64,000 nt of DNA from Sediminispirochaeta bajacaliforniensis DSM 16054 (GTDB lineage Bacteria > Spirochaetota > Spirochaetia > DSM-16054 > Sediminispirochaetaceae). Below, piece by piece: positions 1-9,722 of this stretch (position 1 is the stretch's first letter; each line of letters starts with the position of its first letter). The notes beneath the pieces were generated by a model. The model saw only the letters and a list, made by a program, of their open reading frames with translations. It was not told the DNA's origin and made no database searches. The translations under genes were made by a program, and so were the position numbers. The stretch covers positions 186,001 through 250,000 of the forward strand of contig NZ_KB899406.1 of the NCBI RefSeq assembly GCF_000378205.1. The letters are read 5' to 3'.

Positions 1-828
1 AGCACCACCTATGGGACAGGAGAGGTCATTAAGGCTGCTCTTGATGCCGGATGTCGTGAACTTTTCATCGGAATCGGAGGAAGTGCGACAAACGACTGTG
101 GGGTCGGCATGGCCCAGGCCCTTGGTTTTTCGTTTTTGGACAAAGCAGGGAAGGAACTTCCCTTCGGAGGGGGAGCTCTCTCCGACCTCGACCACATCGA
201 CGCCTCGAAGGCGGATCCCCGTATTGCCGATCTTCAGGTTACCGTTGCCTGCGATGTCAATAATCCTCTTTGTGGTCCCAAAGGGGCCTCGAGAACCTAT
301 GGTCCGCAAAAGGGAGCCACCGAAGCGATGGTGAAAGAGCTTGATGCAGCATTGGCACACTGTGCCGAGATCATCGAGCGGGACCTTGGCCCCTCTATTG
401 CGGAACTTCCCGGTAGCGGAGCGGCGGGAGGACTCGGCGGCGGCTTAGTCGGATTTCTTGGTGCGGAACTCCAAACAGGTATCGATGCGGTGCTCTCCAT
501 CTTGCGTTTCGATGAACTGGTTAAAGATGCCGATCTTGTCGTTACCGGTGAAGGAAAGCTCGACCGGCAGACCGTTTTCGGAAAGGTCCCCGCCGGTGTT
601 GCCTCATGGACCAAGAAGAGTGGGCCCATCCCGGTTGTCGCAGTGGTCGGAGACATCGGTGAAGGTTTCGAAGCGGTGTACGATGTCGGTATCGATGCCG
701 TCATGAGCACGGTAAATAAGGCGATGCCACTCACGGAGGCAATGGCTCGAAGCCGTGAATTACTCGTTGAGACCGGAGAGCGGGTTGCCCGGATCATGAA
801 GATCGGTAGCCAGCTCCCCGGCGAATGA
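1..828 (+). CDS. Glycerate kinase, 5' end missing
   Basis: Phosphorylates D-glycerate with ATP, feeding it into lower glycolysis. The frame is open from the first base of the window, so the N-terminus lies outside. The visible part opens with STTYGTGEVI and continues with IGIGGSATNDCGVGMAQALG, GGLGGGLVGFLGAELQTG and VTGEGKLDRQT, all typical of the GlxK/GarK glycerate kinase family (PF02595). About 275 residues remain of a usual 370-380. The first internal ATG at 109 lies inside the conserved region and is not the true start. The gene stops 18 bases before the stop of the convergent cheW-like gene. Neighbours give no pathway context. Confidence 0.93.
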   Translation, partial: STTYGTGEVIKAALDAGCRELFIGIGGSATNDCGVGMAQALGFSFLDKAGKELPFGGGALSDLDHIDASKADPRIADLQVTVACDVNNPLCGPKGASRTYGPQKGATEAMVKELDAALAHCAEIIERDLGPSIAELPGSGAAGGLGGGLVGFLGAELQTGIDAVLSILRFDELVKDADLVVTGEGKLDRQTVFGKVPAGVASWTKKSGPIPVVAVVGDIGEGFEAVYDVGIDAVMSTVNKAMPLTEAMARSRELLVETGERVARIMKIGSQLPGE

Positions 829-846
829 GAACGTAGGTATCTGTTT

Positions 847-1374
847 TTATACCGATGCGGTGCTTCCCGTTAAATGGCCGGATTCCCTATGGCTTTCATT
901 TTCATAACCGGCAATGACGGTGAGACTATCGCGGTCGAGTAAGCCTTCAAGATCAAGAATCATAATGAGATTATCATCTTCCTTTGCTATCTCCTTGACC
1001 ACCATTGTGTCCTGAAAGTTGCGGATGTTTTGTGTCGACTGGATCTGGGCATTCTCAATTTCGATGACCTCATGAACATCGTCTACAATAATCCCCATGG
1101 AAAGGGTTTCCTCAAGATTAATCTCAAGCACAATGATCGATGTACTTTGTCCGGGAGTTTTACTTTCGCCTAACCGGAGATTTTGTCTTAGGTCGATAAC
1201 CGGAATCACTTTCCCCCGGATATTGATAACTCCCGAAAGAATATCAGGCGCCCTGGGGACCCGTGTCACCTTTTGGTAGGCAAGGACCTCCCTCACCCAG
1301 TGAATATCGATTGCATACGACTCATCTGCCAGAGAGAAGGTAAGAAAGGTCCTGGTGATAGGTTCTTCACTCAT
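847..1374 (-). CDS. cheW: CheW-like chemotaxis coupling protein
   Basis: A single CheW domain fills almost all of the 175 residues. It runs from FLTFSLADESYAIDIHWVREVL through the conserved region VINIRGKVIPVIDLRQNLRL to IIVDDVHEVIEIE. CheW is a cytoplasmic adaptor that joins chemoreceptors to the kinase CheA. The gene lies 12 bases downstream of a chemoreceptor gene on the same strand, so receptor and adaptor are probably co-transcribed and may act as a dedicated pair. The C-terminal tail of about 25 residues after the domain is polar and unremarkable. Confidence 0.95.
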   Translation of the reverse strand: MSEEPITRTFLTFSLADESYAIDIHWVREVLAYQKVTRVPRAPDILSGVINIRGKVIPVIDLRQNLRLGESKTPGQSTSIIVLEINLEETLSMGIIVDDVHEVIEIENAQIQSTQNIRNFQDTMVVKEIAKEDDNLIMILDLEGLLDRDSLTVIAGYENESHRESGHLTGSTASV

Positions 1375-1386
1375 ATTCCACTCCTT

Positions 1387-3342
1387 TTAAAACTGCTCAA
1401 AGTCATCTGAATCGATCTTGGATGAAAGTGTGATGGCGGTCTCCATTTCCGGATTTTTTCGCGTTATGTGCCTGATTGCCTGTTTGGGAACCTGCCGGGG
1501 GGCTTCCACTGCTATCGGGTACTCCCGCTTTGTGTTTTCATGTTCGTCAATGACAAAGTAGTCTATTGTCCTCTGCAGCTCCTGAGCCTGGTTGTTCAGT
1601 TCGGTGGCAACCGATGCCATCTCTTCGGAAGCCGAGGCATTTTGCTGAATAACCTCATCAAGTTGACTGATTGCCACATTGATCTGTTCTGCACCCTTAC
1701 TTTGTTCCCTGCTGGCCGCGCTGATCTCCTGGACCAATTCGGCCGTCTTATGGATATTGGGTACCAGTTTTGTCAGCATTTGCTGTGCCTTGTCGGCGAC
1801 CGCGACCGAAGATGTCGAGAGGTTCCCTATTTCCCCGGCGGCACTCTTGCTCCTTGCCGCAAGTTTTCCTACCTCTGCGGCGACCACGGCAAATCCCTTT
1901 CCGTGCTCTCCTGCCCTTGCGGCTTCGATGGAAGCGTTTAGCGAAAGCATGTTTGTCTGCCGCGCTATCTCTTCGATAATGGTGATTTTTTCGGCAATCT
2001 GGTTGAGGGCGTTTACCGCCTCCATAACGGCATTCCCGCTCTCTTCCGCATCCGATGCGGCCTGGATCGCAATCTTTTCCGTCTGCATCGCATTATCGGC
2101 ATTCTGACTGATGTTTGCGCTCATCTCCTCCATAGAGGAGGAAACCTCCTCTACCGACGCGGCCTGCTCCGTAGCCCCTTGAGAAAGTTGCTCGGCTGTA
2201 CTGCTGAGCTGCTGACTTCCTGTTGATACTTGCGATGTGGATAGCTTGACCTGCGAGATGGTATGAATCAGATTCTCCTTCATCTTTGTTAAGGCCCCTA
2301 CAAGCCTGCCTATTTCGTCATTGTTTCGATTATGCAATTGTGCGTCGAGTTGGCCGCTTGCAATCTGATCTGCAAAGCCGACCCCCTGGTTGATCGGTTT
2401 GGTGAGGCTTCGGGAAAAGAAGAAGAAGGCGAAGAAGGCGATAAGCAAGGAGACTGCCGCAATGATGATGATCGCCCTTGTAACGGTGGCCACCGGAGCG
2501 AGAAATTCCTCGTTCGATAACGTCAGGGCTATGGACCAATTGGTAAGTTTGATGGGGGCGAAACCGGCGGTTTTTGTCTCGCCTTCGAAAGAATACTCAT
2601 CGATGCCGCTTTCGCCGTTCGCCATTTCTCCGGCGATTTGCTCCATGCCGGCAAGTTCCCTCACATTTGTCGAAAAAACGATGCTCTCCTCGGGATGGGC
2701 AATGATAACTCCTTCGGAGTCTGTTATAAAGGCGTATCCGGTCTCACCTATCTTGGCATCCCTTGTCATCTCTTTCAGCACCGACAGATCCACTAACGCA
2801 ACCAGAGCCCCCCTGAACTCTCCATCTGTGTGAAGCGGAACGCTAATGGGTATGACCGGAGCGTTTGTCATTACATTCTCTATGACCTGGCCAAAGGCGG
2901 CGGAACCCTCCTTTGCCTTCTTGAAGTAATCTCTTTCCCTCAGCTGGAGACCGATGGCGTCGTCATCGGAGGAGACCACTGCGGTTCCCTTTTCGTCCGT
3001 CACAAAGAGCGATTGATAATTTCCGCCAAGTTCATGGTCGTCTACGATTTCCCGAAGATACCGACGTAATACGACCATCGCTTCGTTGCTTTTTGTCGCG
3101 GCCCAGTCCGTTATCTGTGCACTGGTTCCGATACCGATAACAACCTTTTGTTCTGTTGTAAGGATGTTCTCGATGGCTTCGGATAATTCCGCAAGACGAT
3201 AGTTCATTTGCTCGTATTCCAGATTGAGCAACCCGTCCCTTGCTTTGCTTATGGATACGTAGCCCACCGCCCCGAGAGACAGTACGAGAATGACAAAGCT
3301 TATGGAGACAAGCTTTGTCCCTATCTTCATGTTTTTGAACAT
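1387..3342 (-). CDS. Methyl-accepting chemotaxis protein with dCache-type sensor
   Basis: A membrane chemoreceptor of 651 residues. TM1 is near residues 10-30 and is followed by a periplasmic dCache-like sensor (about 35-275, with [13 protein letters not shown] and [16 protein letters not shown]). TM2 (about 288-312) is very hydrophobic. A HAMP domain and the cytoplasmic signalling hairpin follow. The hairpin tip contains [20 protein letters not shown], the CheA/CheW-binding region. The C-terminus ends DSDDFEQF, without the NWETF-type pentapeptide that tethers CheR/CheB. The ligand cannot be told from sequence; dCache receptors often bind amino acids or organic acids. The gene lies between a PAS-LuxR regulator upstream and cheW downstream. 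Confidence 0.95.
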   Translation of the reverse strand: MFKNMKIGTKLVSISFVILVLSLGAVGYVSISKARDGLLNLEYEQMNYRLAELSEAIENILTTEQKVVIGIGTSAQITDWAATKSNEAMVVLRRYLREIVDDHELGGNYQSLFVTDEKGTAVVSSDDDAIGLQLRERDYFKKAKEGSAAFGQVIENVMTNAPVIPISVPLHTDGEFRGALVALVDLSVLKEMTRDAKIGETGYAFITDSEGVIIAHPEESIVFSTNVRELAGMEQIAGEMANGESGIDEYSFEGETKTAGFAPIKLTNWSIALTLSNEEFLAPVATVTRAIIIIAAVSLLIAFFAFFFFSRSLTKPINQGVGFADQIASGQLDAQLHNRNNDEIGRLVGALTKMKENLIHTISQVKLSTSQVSTGSQQLSSTAEQLSQGATEQAASVEEVSSSMEEMSANISQNADNAMQTEKIAIQAASDAEESGNAVMEAVNALNQIAEKITIIEEIARQTNMLSLNASIEAARAGEHGKGFAVVAAEVGKLAARSKSAAGEIGNLSTSSVAVADKAQQMLTKLVPNIHKTAELVQEISAASREQSKGAEQINVAISQLDEVIQQNASASEEMASVATELNNQAQELQRTIDYFVIDEHENTKREYPIAVEAPRQVPKQAIRHITRKNPEMETAITLSSKIDSDDFEQF

Positions 3343-3462
3343 ATGCCCTCCCTGGCAAAAGAGATAAAGTATACCTTCGGATAGTTACAAAAATTGTAGA
3401 CTGGGAGTATATGGTTTGCAATTGAACGGTATACGCTAAGAGTACTTTGGTAAGGGTAATTT

Positions 3463-4602
3463 TTACGTAGCGTTTTCCGAGAAAATTTGTTCCAAAGTCT
3501 CCTTTAGGCTAACGGAAGAGTGGATGATACCAAGTTTTTTCCTGATTGACTGGCGGTAATTTTCGACGGTACGCGAAGACATATGCATAATGGAAGCAAT
3601 CTCTTTTGATGTGTAGCCGTCGCGAATCAGTCCTGCTATCTGGAGTTCCCTGCTCGTTAGACTCGTGAGCCTATCGTTAAGCAGGTGCGTGGGGCTTGCG
3701 AAGAACTCCTTTAGATAGGCTATTTTCTTGTTTCGGATTTCCTCCGGGTCGTGTTCAAGATTAAGAAGGACTGCGTTAACGACAAGCATGAGCGGAGAGA
3801 TGTTTTTCGGCGGTATTGCCTTCTGCCTGAACTCTTCACTGAGAATGATCCTGACTGCCGCCTGCAAATCGGAAATCTGCTGCTCCATGGCCTTGAGCTT
3901 TTTGTTTTTTCGATAGGATGCCGTTATATCCTTGCTGATTTCCCGCAATCCTCTCAATGTACCTTTCCGGTCGAAAAGAGAGACCACGGTGGTGGCCATG
4001 ATTTTTATCTCTCCGTCGGCACCGAACATCCGCTTGAGATAATGACTCTCTATTGTTTCCTCATTTTGATGTTTTTTTAGAATCGTTCTGACTTTTGGCC
4101 GGTCTTCAGGCACTATCGTATCATCTATTTTCTTTCCTATGAAATAATTAGGGCTCTTTCCCAACAGATAGTGAACGTGTTCGGATGTAAAGGTGTAGAC
4201 TCCTTTTTCATCTGTCTCCGCTATCCAGTGAGAAGAATTGGCAAAGGTGAATTCCGCCAGCTCTTTACTGAAGAGCGGTATGCCAACTTCCATAAAGGAT
4301 GCTGAAACGCTTTCCTTGTCCCTTGAAAAAAACTGGACCGCCACAGTAATCAACTCTTTGCGTCGTTTCCTCTTTTTGCGACGGAAACTGTGAGATAAAT
4401 TTGTGAAGGTACCGGTTCTCCTGATAGCTTCTATGATTGCCTCGTTGTCGCGGAGATCCGGAAGGAAATATGAGATTGGCAGGCCAACGATGATATCGGT
4501 ATCCTTCACTCCAAACAAGGTTCGGAACGAAGCATTGGCGTGAAGTAGCCTGATATCTTGATCGAAGGTTGCGACAGCAATCGGGCAAAGGTCACAGTTC
4601 AT
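3463..4602 (-). CDS. PAS-domain LuxR-family transcriptional regulator
   Basis: A 379-residue cytoplasmic regulator. The first PAS-like domain spans about 1-115 (PIAVATFDQDIRLLHANASF) and the second about 120-235 (WIAETDEKGVYTFTSEHVHYLLG, ending in a LREISKDIT-type PAC strand). A short coiled segment leads to a C-terminal LuxR helix-turn-helix with LTSRELQIAGLIRDGYTSKE and MSSRTVENYRQSIRKKL. No receiver domain is present, so it probably senses a ligand or redox state directly through PAS. It lies 120 bases upstream of the chemoreceptor gene and could control it. Target and signal are unknown. Confidence 0.88.
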   Translation of the reverse strand: MNCDLCPIAVATFDQDIRLLHANASFRTLFGVKDTDIIVGLPISYFLPDLRDNEAIIEAIRRTGTFTNLSHSFRRKKRKRRKELITVAVQFFSRDKESVSASFMEVGIPLFSKELAEFTFANSSHWIAETDEKGVYTFTSEHVHYLLGKSPNYFIGKKIDDTIVPEDRPKVRTILKKHQNEETIESHYLKRMFGADGEIKIMATTVVSLFDRKGTLRGLREISKDITASYRKNKKLKAMEQQISDLQAAVRIILSEEFRQKAIPPKNISPLMLVVNAVLLNLEHDPEEIRNKKIAYLKEFFASPTHLLNDRLTSLTSRELQIAGLIRDGYTSKEIASIMHMSSRTVENYRQSIRKKLGIIHSSVSLKETLEQIFSENAT

Positions 4603-4850
4603 TTCTCAGATCCATGCTGCGCAGCTTTACGTTGCGGGGAAGGAATATCGTGAGGGGATAACGAAATTACAAAAAAGAAAGATTGCACACCCCTATGTAT
4701 GATACTACTTTCAGTTATCATTGGCTACTAAATGATCTCTTTTTCCAGTTTTCTCCTTTTGTGCTTATCGTGTTTACCTCTTTCTGTAAAGGGCTCCTTC
4801 CCGACACGGTTTATGAGCATATAATAAAAACATAATGCATTTTTGTTGTT

Positions 4851-6692
4851 TTATCGCAGTTCCGTTTCAAAATGAGCAGCATGGAGACCGGCATAAAAGC
4901 CGTTTTGCTTTAGCAGCTCTTGATGATTTCCCCGTTCGACAATGGTTCCTTCCTTCAGCACCAGGATCATATCGGCCCCGCGAATGGTGGAAAGTCGGTG
5001 GGCAATGACAAACGAGGTCCGTCCCTTCATGAGCTCCGACATACCTTCCTGTATGAGGAGTTCGGTGCGGGAATCGACACTGCTGGTTGCTTCGTCAAGG
5101 ATAAGGATCGAAGGGTTTGCAAGGAGGGCACGGGCGATGGATAGCAGCTGCCGTTGCCCCTGGCTGAGGTTTCCACCCTCTTCGGAAAGCATGGTTTGGT
5201 AGGCTTCCGGCAGATGGCGAATGAAATGATGGGCCCTGGAGGAGCGGGCTGCTGCATATACCGCATCATCGTCGGCTTCCATATTACCGTAGCGGATATT
5301 ATCCATCACCGTTCCCCTGAAGAGAAATGTGTCCTGAAGAACGAGGCCGAGATTTCTGCGCAGAGCGGTAAGATCATATTCTCCAATATCTTTTCCATCG
5401 ATGAGAATCTCTCCGCTGCCTATGTCGTAAAACCGGGTGAGAAGGTTAATAATCGTTGTCTTTCCCGCTCCCGTGGGTCCCACCAGGGCTATATTACCAC
5501 CCGGTGCAGCGTGCAGGTTGATATCCTTTAGTATAGGTTTGCCCTGCACGTAGCAAAAGTTTACATGCCGGAATGTGACCTCACCACGTAAGGCGGATGG
5601 AGCCGCTCCATTGTCGGGGGAGAAGATTTCCGGACGCTGATCAAGAACCTCAAATACCCTTTCGGCTCCGGCGAGGGCCGAGAGGATAGAGTTGTAGAGC
5701 TGGGCGATCTGGCTTATGGGTCGGCCGAATTGCCGTGTATAATTGAGAAATGCTGCTATGGTTCCGACGCTCGCAATCCCCATGATACCGAAGACACCCC
5801 CTGCCGCGGCAACAACGGCGTATCTGATATTATTGGTAAGGTTCATCAATGGCCCCATGAGCCCCGCCAGGACCTGGGCCTTGGTACTCACCTGTTTCAG
5901 CTCGCGGTTCATCGAATCAAGGGTTTTCTCTTCCGCAGCCTCCCTCCTGAAGAGGCGTATGATCGTCGTTCCTGTGATGCTTTCTTCTATATGTCCGTTG
6001 ATGGTACCCAAAAGGCGTTGCTGCTGTTTGAAGCTTTCCCTTGTCCTTTTCCCAATTACTTTCGTCACGACAAAGATCAAAGGAACGGTCGTAAGGGTGA
6101 CGACAGCAAGGGGGGGATTGAGGATGAACATCATCACAAGCACGCCGAGAATGGCGATGACACTGGAAAGAAACTGCGTAACCACCTGTGACATGGCGTT
6201 GCTGATATTCTCGATATCATTGGTAAAGCGGCTCATGAGTTCGCCGTGGGTGTGGGCGTCGTAGTATTTCAGATCGAGCCGCTGGAGGTGCGAAAAGAGC
6301 TGCCGACGAAGCGTACCCAAGGTATCCTGGCTGATTCTGATCATCATATATTGTTGAAGCCATCCCGCTGCGGCAACGATGGCGATTAGGCCTCCCATGA
6401 TAAGGACGATTCGCAACAGCCCTGAAAGGTCACCGGGAAGGATGTAACGATCGATGGCAATGCTGATCAGCCAGGGGGTCAACATCTGCTGAAGGGATGC
6501 AACGAGGACCAGGAAAACGACAAAGAGCAGTCGTATTTTGTACGCTTTCATATAATTCCAGAAGCGCCGAAGGGTTTTACGACTGTTTTTCACCTCTGCT
6601 TTCTCTGTTTTGAACATACCTGCGGAACCATGACCGACTCCCCGGCTGGGTAAGGCGGTAACCCTTGCTGCCGTGTTTTTGGACTTAGACAT
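4851..6692 (-). CDS. ABC exporter half-transporter with canonical ATP site
   Basis: A fused permease-ATPase half transporter of 613 residues of the MdlB/BmrD/TM288 type. An N-terminal extension of about 40 residues precedes the transmembrane region (residues about 50-340), and the ATPase domain follows. The ATPase has Walker A GPTGAGKTT, signature LSQGQRQL, Walker B ILILDEATSSVD with the catalytic Glu, and H-loop VIAHRLST. The start at 6692 gives an eight-base overlap with the upstream gene (ATGTCTAA); an upstream in-frame start at 6845 would run inside that gene. It pairs with the upstream half transporter, whose ATP site is degenerate. Such heterodimers usually export drugs or lipophilic compounds. 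The MarR regulator ahead supports that. Confidence 0.93.
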   Translation of the reverse strand: MSKSKNTAARVTALPSRGVGHGSAGMFKTEKAEVKNSRKTLRRFWNYMKAYKIRLLFVVFLVLVASLQQMLTPWLISIAIDRYILPGDLSGLLRIVLIMGGLIAIVAAAGWLQQYMMIRISQDTLGTLRRQLFSHLQRLDLKYYDAHTHGELMSRFTNDIENISNAMSQVVTQFLSSVIAILGVLVMMFILNPPLAVVTLTTVPLIFVVTKVIGKRTRESFKQQQRLLGTINGHIEESITGTTIIRLFRREAAEEKTLDSMNRELKQVSTKAQVLAGLMGPLMNLTNNIRYAVVAAAGGVFGIMGIASVGTIAAFLNYTRQFGRPISQIAQLYNSILSALAGAERVFEVLDQRPEIFSPDNGAAPSALRGEVTFRHVNFCYVQGKPILKDINLHAAPGGNIALVGPTGAGKTTIINLLTRFYDIGSGEILIDGKDIGEYDLTALRRNLGLVLQDTFLFRGTVMDNIRYGNMEADDDAVYAAARSSRAHHFIRHLPEAYQTMLSEEGGNLSQGQRQLLSIARALLANPSILILDEATSSVDSRTELLIQEGMSELMKGRTSFVIAHRLSTIRGADMILVLKEGTIVERGNHQELLKQNGFYAGLHAAHFETELR

Positions 6693-8430
6693 GGAGCACC
6701 CCCTCTCCTTCCTGGGACCGTACAATATCGCGGTAAAGCCCGCAGCGTTGCAGTAACACTTCGTGAGGCGCCATATCGACGACTGCACCGTCGTCGAGGA
6801 CGATGATCGAGTCCGCTTCCCTGATCGATGCGATACGCTGGGCAATGATAATGGTGGTCATTCTCCTCCGTTTTTCGCAAAGTGCCTGCTGCAGACGGTA
6901 TGCGGTTTTTGCATCAAGGGCACTGGTACTATCGTCGAGAATCAGAACAGGAGGGGAGGGGAGCAGGGCCCGTGCGATGCAAAGGCGCTGTTTCTGTCCC
7001 CCTGAAAGATTGACTCCCCGCTGCTGCAGCACGGTGTCCAGTCCCTCTGCATTTTTATCGATAAAGTCTCGTATCTGTGCAACCTCTGCCGCTTCGAGGA
7101 TTTGGCTGTCGGTGGCCTCCGGCTTTCCGAAGGTGATGTTTTCACGGATCGTACCGGAAAAAAGCATTGCCTGCTGGGGGACCACGGTGACGAGCGTTCG
7201 GAGATCCTCCTGGTTGAGCTCTCGGATATCGATCCCGTCCAGGAGTATCCTTCCCGAAGCAACATCGTAGAGTCTTGTCAGCAAATGGACCAAGGTCGAC
7301 TTCCCCGAGCCGGTAGTCCCGATGATACCGGTGGTACGTCCGGCCTGTAGGGTGAAGCTGATACTATCGAGGATATTTCGTTCCTCTTCGTTCTTCCCGT
7401 AATTGAAGGAAACCTTATCGAATATGATTTCTCCTTGTGGAGCAGAAAGGTGTTTTGGCTCTGCCGGGTCCCGAAGATTGGGATTCGTGTCGAAAACTTC
7501 CATGATTCTCTTTGCCGAAGCCTCTCCTCGGGAAAAACGGATGAGGATCATACTGACCATCATGAGAGACATCAAAAGCTGCATAAGATAATTAAGGAAG
7601 GCCATAAGCTCTCCCGTGGTGAGGGGCCCCTGGGTATTGAGGGTCCCGCCGAAGTAGAGAGCCAGTGCAATGCCTCCGTTGAGCAAAAGGATCATGACGG
7701 GATGTATCCAGGCGATCATGGTAGCCGCTTTTTCCATCGTCTTTACCAATGTGCCGTTTGCCTTGGCGAAGCGCTCCGTCTCAAACTCTTCCCTGGCAAA
7801 GGCCTTTATGACCCGAACGCCGCTGAGCGCCTCCTGGGTGACCGTGTTGATTCCGTCTATCCGTTCTTGTACCTGGGTAAAAAGGGGAAAGGATCGACGC
7901 ATGATTATCGTGATCGACAGCAACAACAGGGGAATGAGGAGTACGAGGATGAGCGAAAGGCGCGGGCTGATGAGTATTGCCATGATGAGGCTTCCGATGA
8001 TCTGAAGCGGCGCCCTGACAAGAATCCTAAGCATCATAATCGAGATTTCCTGAATCTGGATGATATCGTTTGTCAGGCGGGTTACCAGGCTGCCGGTACT
8101 CAGCCGATCGATATCGGAGGTGGAAAGCCTCTGAATATGACTATAGAGCCTGCTTCTCAGATCGGTACCCATGCCCACTCCTGCAAGCGTGGAAAAAAAG
8201 GAGCATCCTGCCCCTCCCAGGACCCCTACCACGGCCGCAGCCGCCATCATCAAACCCGTCTTCAGGATGTAGTGGTAGTCGAAATTGGCAAGACCGATAT
8301 CGACGATTTTCTCCATCAACCTGGGCTGGATGAGGTCCATGGCCACTTCCAGGAGCATTAAAAGCGGCCCGAGAATGGCAAAGGGGAGGTAGGGCCGCAT
8401 GAATTTCAGAATACGTTTAAATGAGTTCAT
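6685..8430 (-). CDS. ABC exporter half-transporter with degenerate ATP site
   Basis: The 581-residue partner of the downstream half transporter, with six expected transmembrane helices (residues about 15-310) and a C-terminal ATPase. Walker A is GTTGSGKST and the signature is NLSGGQKQR. Walker B is VLILDDSTSALD, with Asp in place of the catalytic Glu, and the H-loop reads IAQRIAS, with Gln in place of His. These two changes mark a non-hydrolysing nucleotide site, as in BmrC and TM287 of known heterodimeric exporters. It overlaps the marR-like gene upstream by four bases (ATGA) and the second half transporter downstream by eight, so the three are one operon. Confidence 0.94.
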   Translation of the reverse strand: MNSFKRILKFMRPYLPFAILGPLLMLLEVAMDLIQPRLMEKIVDIGLANFDYHYILKTGLMMAAAAVVGVLGGAGCSFFSTLAGVGMGTDLRSRLYSHIQRLSTSDIDRLSTGSLVTRLTNDIIQIQEISIMMLRILVRAPLQIIGSLIMAILISPRLSLILVLLIPLLLLSITIIMRRSFPLFTQVQERIDGINTVTQEALSGVRVIKAFAREEFETERFAKANGTLVKTMEKAATMIAWIHPVMILLLNGGIALALYFGGTLNTQGPLTTGELMAFLNYLMQLLMSLMMVSMILIRFSRGEASAKRIMEVFDTNPNLRDPAEPKHLSAPQGEIIFDKVSFNYGKNEEERNILDSISFTLQAGRTTGIIGTTGSGKSTLVHLLTRLYDVASGRILLDGIDIRELNQEDLRTLVTVVPQQAMLFSGTIRENITFGKPEATDSQILEAAEVAQIRDFIDKNAEGLDTVLQQRGVNLSGGQKQRLCIARALLPSPPVLILDDSTSALDAKTAYRLQQALCEKRRRMTTIIIAQRIASIREADSIIVLDDGAVVDMAPHEVLLQRCGLYRDIVRSQEGEGVLHV

Positions 8431-8861
8431 GATTGTTTCTCGTCTTCTTGGATTGCAGCCTGAATTTTTTTCAGGATAGTGTGCAAGGTTTTCTCTTCCT
8501 CATTGCTAAGGGGGGCGCAGAGCAGATCATTCATCTTCTGATGCAGCTTGTCGATCTTATCTCCCAAAGCACGCCCCGAAGCCGAGAGAAAAATTCTGGT
8601 CACCCGGTTATCGTTCGGATCGCTGCGCCGAACAAGATAGCCTGCATGTTCCATCCGTTTGACCATCTTGGATATGGTCGCCGTTTCTGAATGGAGGAGG
8701 CCTGCTATTTCACTAAGGGACCGTCCGTCCTTTTCTCTCAAGAGATTAACCAAACGCGGCTGACCGTGATGCACACCGATCTCCTCCACAAGGCCGAAGG
8801 CTTGCTTATGTAGCTCTTTTGCTACGGAGAGGAAGGTGAAAAGTAATAGTTCCTTGTTCAT
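8427..8861 (-). CDS. MarR-family transcriptional regulator
   Basis: A 144-residue winged-helix protein. The recognition region is EKDGRSLSEIAGLLHSETA and TISKMVKRMEHAGYL, followed by a wing with RRSDPNDNRVTRIFLSASG, the standard MarR pattern. MarR repressors usually bind small aromatic or toxic compounds and then release DNA. It is the first gene of the operon with the two exporter halves. A perfect 12-bp palindrome directly behind its -10 box suggests autorepression and control of the exporter. Confidence 0.93.
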   Translation of the reverse strand: MNKELLLFTFLSVAKELHKQAFGLVEEIGVHHGQPRLVNLLREKDGRSLSEIAGLLHSETATISKMVKRMEHAGYLVRRSDPNDNRVTRIFLSASGRALGDKIDKLHQKMNDLLCAPLSNEEEKTLHTILKKIQAAIQEDEKQS

Positions 8862-8884
8862 ATCGATCGCATCCTTATGAATAC

Positions 8885-8926
8885 TTAGCCGGCTAATAAA
8901 ATACTGTATGCCGACTTTTTTGTCAA
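8885..8926 (-). promoter_or_regulatory. Promoter and operator of the marR-exporter operon
   Basis: On the minus strand a consensus -35 box TTGACA (8926-8921) is followed after 17 bases by TATTTT (8903-8898). Immediately downstream lies the perfect palindrome TTAGCCGGCTAA (8896-8885), where a repressor would block polymerase. The start codon of the MarR gene is 24 bases further on. The position strongly suggests MarR autoregulation. Confidence 0.72.
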
Positions 8927-9004
8927 TGACGCATCGCCATTGTGTGTTGTGAAGGATAATGGTAGTATAGAGTGATCATCTAAGCATGAAGGAGCTTCTC
9001 TATA

Positions 9005-9709
9005 TTGACAGCACAAGCAGAGTCCCCTGAATTCGAGATGGAAATCGGTACGAAGCTCGATCGCTTTACCGTGGAACTATCCTTTTCGTGTCGACCGGGC
9101 GAGGTCCTTGCGGTTGTCGGACCATCAGGGGCCGGTAAAACAACACTGTTACGGATAATTGCCGGTTTTATGCACCCAGGCGAAGGCTTTATTCGACTTG
9201 GCGATACCGTTTTTTTCGATAAGCAGGCGCACATACACCTTCCTCCGCAGGGGCGTCGGGTCGGACTTGTCACCCAAGAGTATACCCTCTTCCCTCACAT
9301 GACGATCCGGGAGAACCTTGCCTTTGCCCATAACGGCGGTCCCGATCCCGTGGACCTCCTTGAGGCGAGCGGAATCGCTCATCTTGCCGATCGTCGCCCC
9401 GATAAGATCTCGGGAGGAGAGCGGCAGCGTGCGGCCCTCTGCCGTATCCTGGCCATGTCCCCCAATATGCTGCTTTTGGACGAACCATTTTCCGCTCTCG
9501 ATATTGAAAATCGCATCATCCTTCAGGAGATGATTATCAAGGTCGGCAGAGAACGAAAGATACCGATTATTCATGTCACCCACGACCTTTCGAACGCCCT
9601 CCGCTATGCCGACAGGATCCTTGCCATCAACGAGGGGAGGGAGGATAGGGCCTGGCTCGATCGCCAGCTTGAGTACCTGGAACGCAACGCCGTTCTTGCA
9701 CGGCGATAA
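9005..9709 (+). CDS. ABC transporter ATPase, molybdate/tungstate (ModC/WtpC) type
   Basis: The 234-residue ATPase of an importer. It has Walker A VVGPSGAGKTTLLRIIAGF, signature KISGGERQRAALCRIL, Walker B MLLLDEPFSALD and H-loop HVTHDLSNAL. The closest family is ModC/WtpC/CysA, but it lacks the C-terminal TOBE (Mop) domain found in many ModC proteins. The start is TTG at 9005, 11 bases after an AAGGAG; an ATG at 9038 is an alternative that would shorten the protein by 11 residues. It leads an operon with a ModA-like binding protein and a ModB-like permease. Gene order (ATPase first) is unusual for mod operons. Confidence 0.88.
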   Translation: MTAQAESPEFEMEIGTKLDRFTVELSFSCRPGEVLAVVGPSGAGKTTLLRIIAGFMHPGEGFIRLGDTVFFDKQAHIHLPPQGRRVGLVTQEYTLFPHMTIRENLAFAHNGGPDPVDLLEASGIAHLADRRPDKISGGERQRAALCRILAMSPNMLLLDEPFSALDIENRIILQEMIIKVGRERKIPIIHVTHDLSNALRYADRILAINEGREDRAWLDRQLEYLERNAVLARR

Positions 9710-9722
9710 TAAGGAGAAAGAA

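Noticed and set aside
3386-3398. TACAAAAATTGTA palindrome upstream of the chemoreceptor gene
   Set aside because: It is short and AT-only at its centre, not clearly placed relative to promoter boxes, and expected by chance in a 64-kb window.
7435-8361. A 308-codon open frame opposite the first exporter gene
   Set aside because: It is antisense to a well-supported ABC transporter, and its product is full of Gly, His, Asp and Arg with no domain. It is a shadow of high-GC coding sequence.
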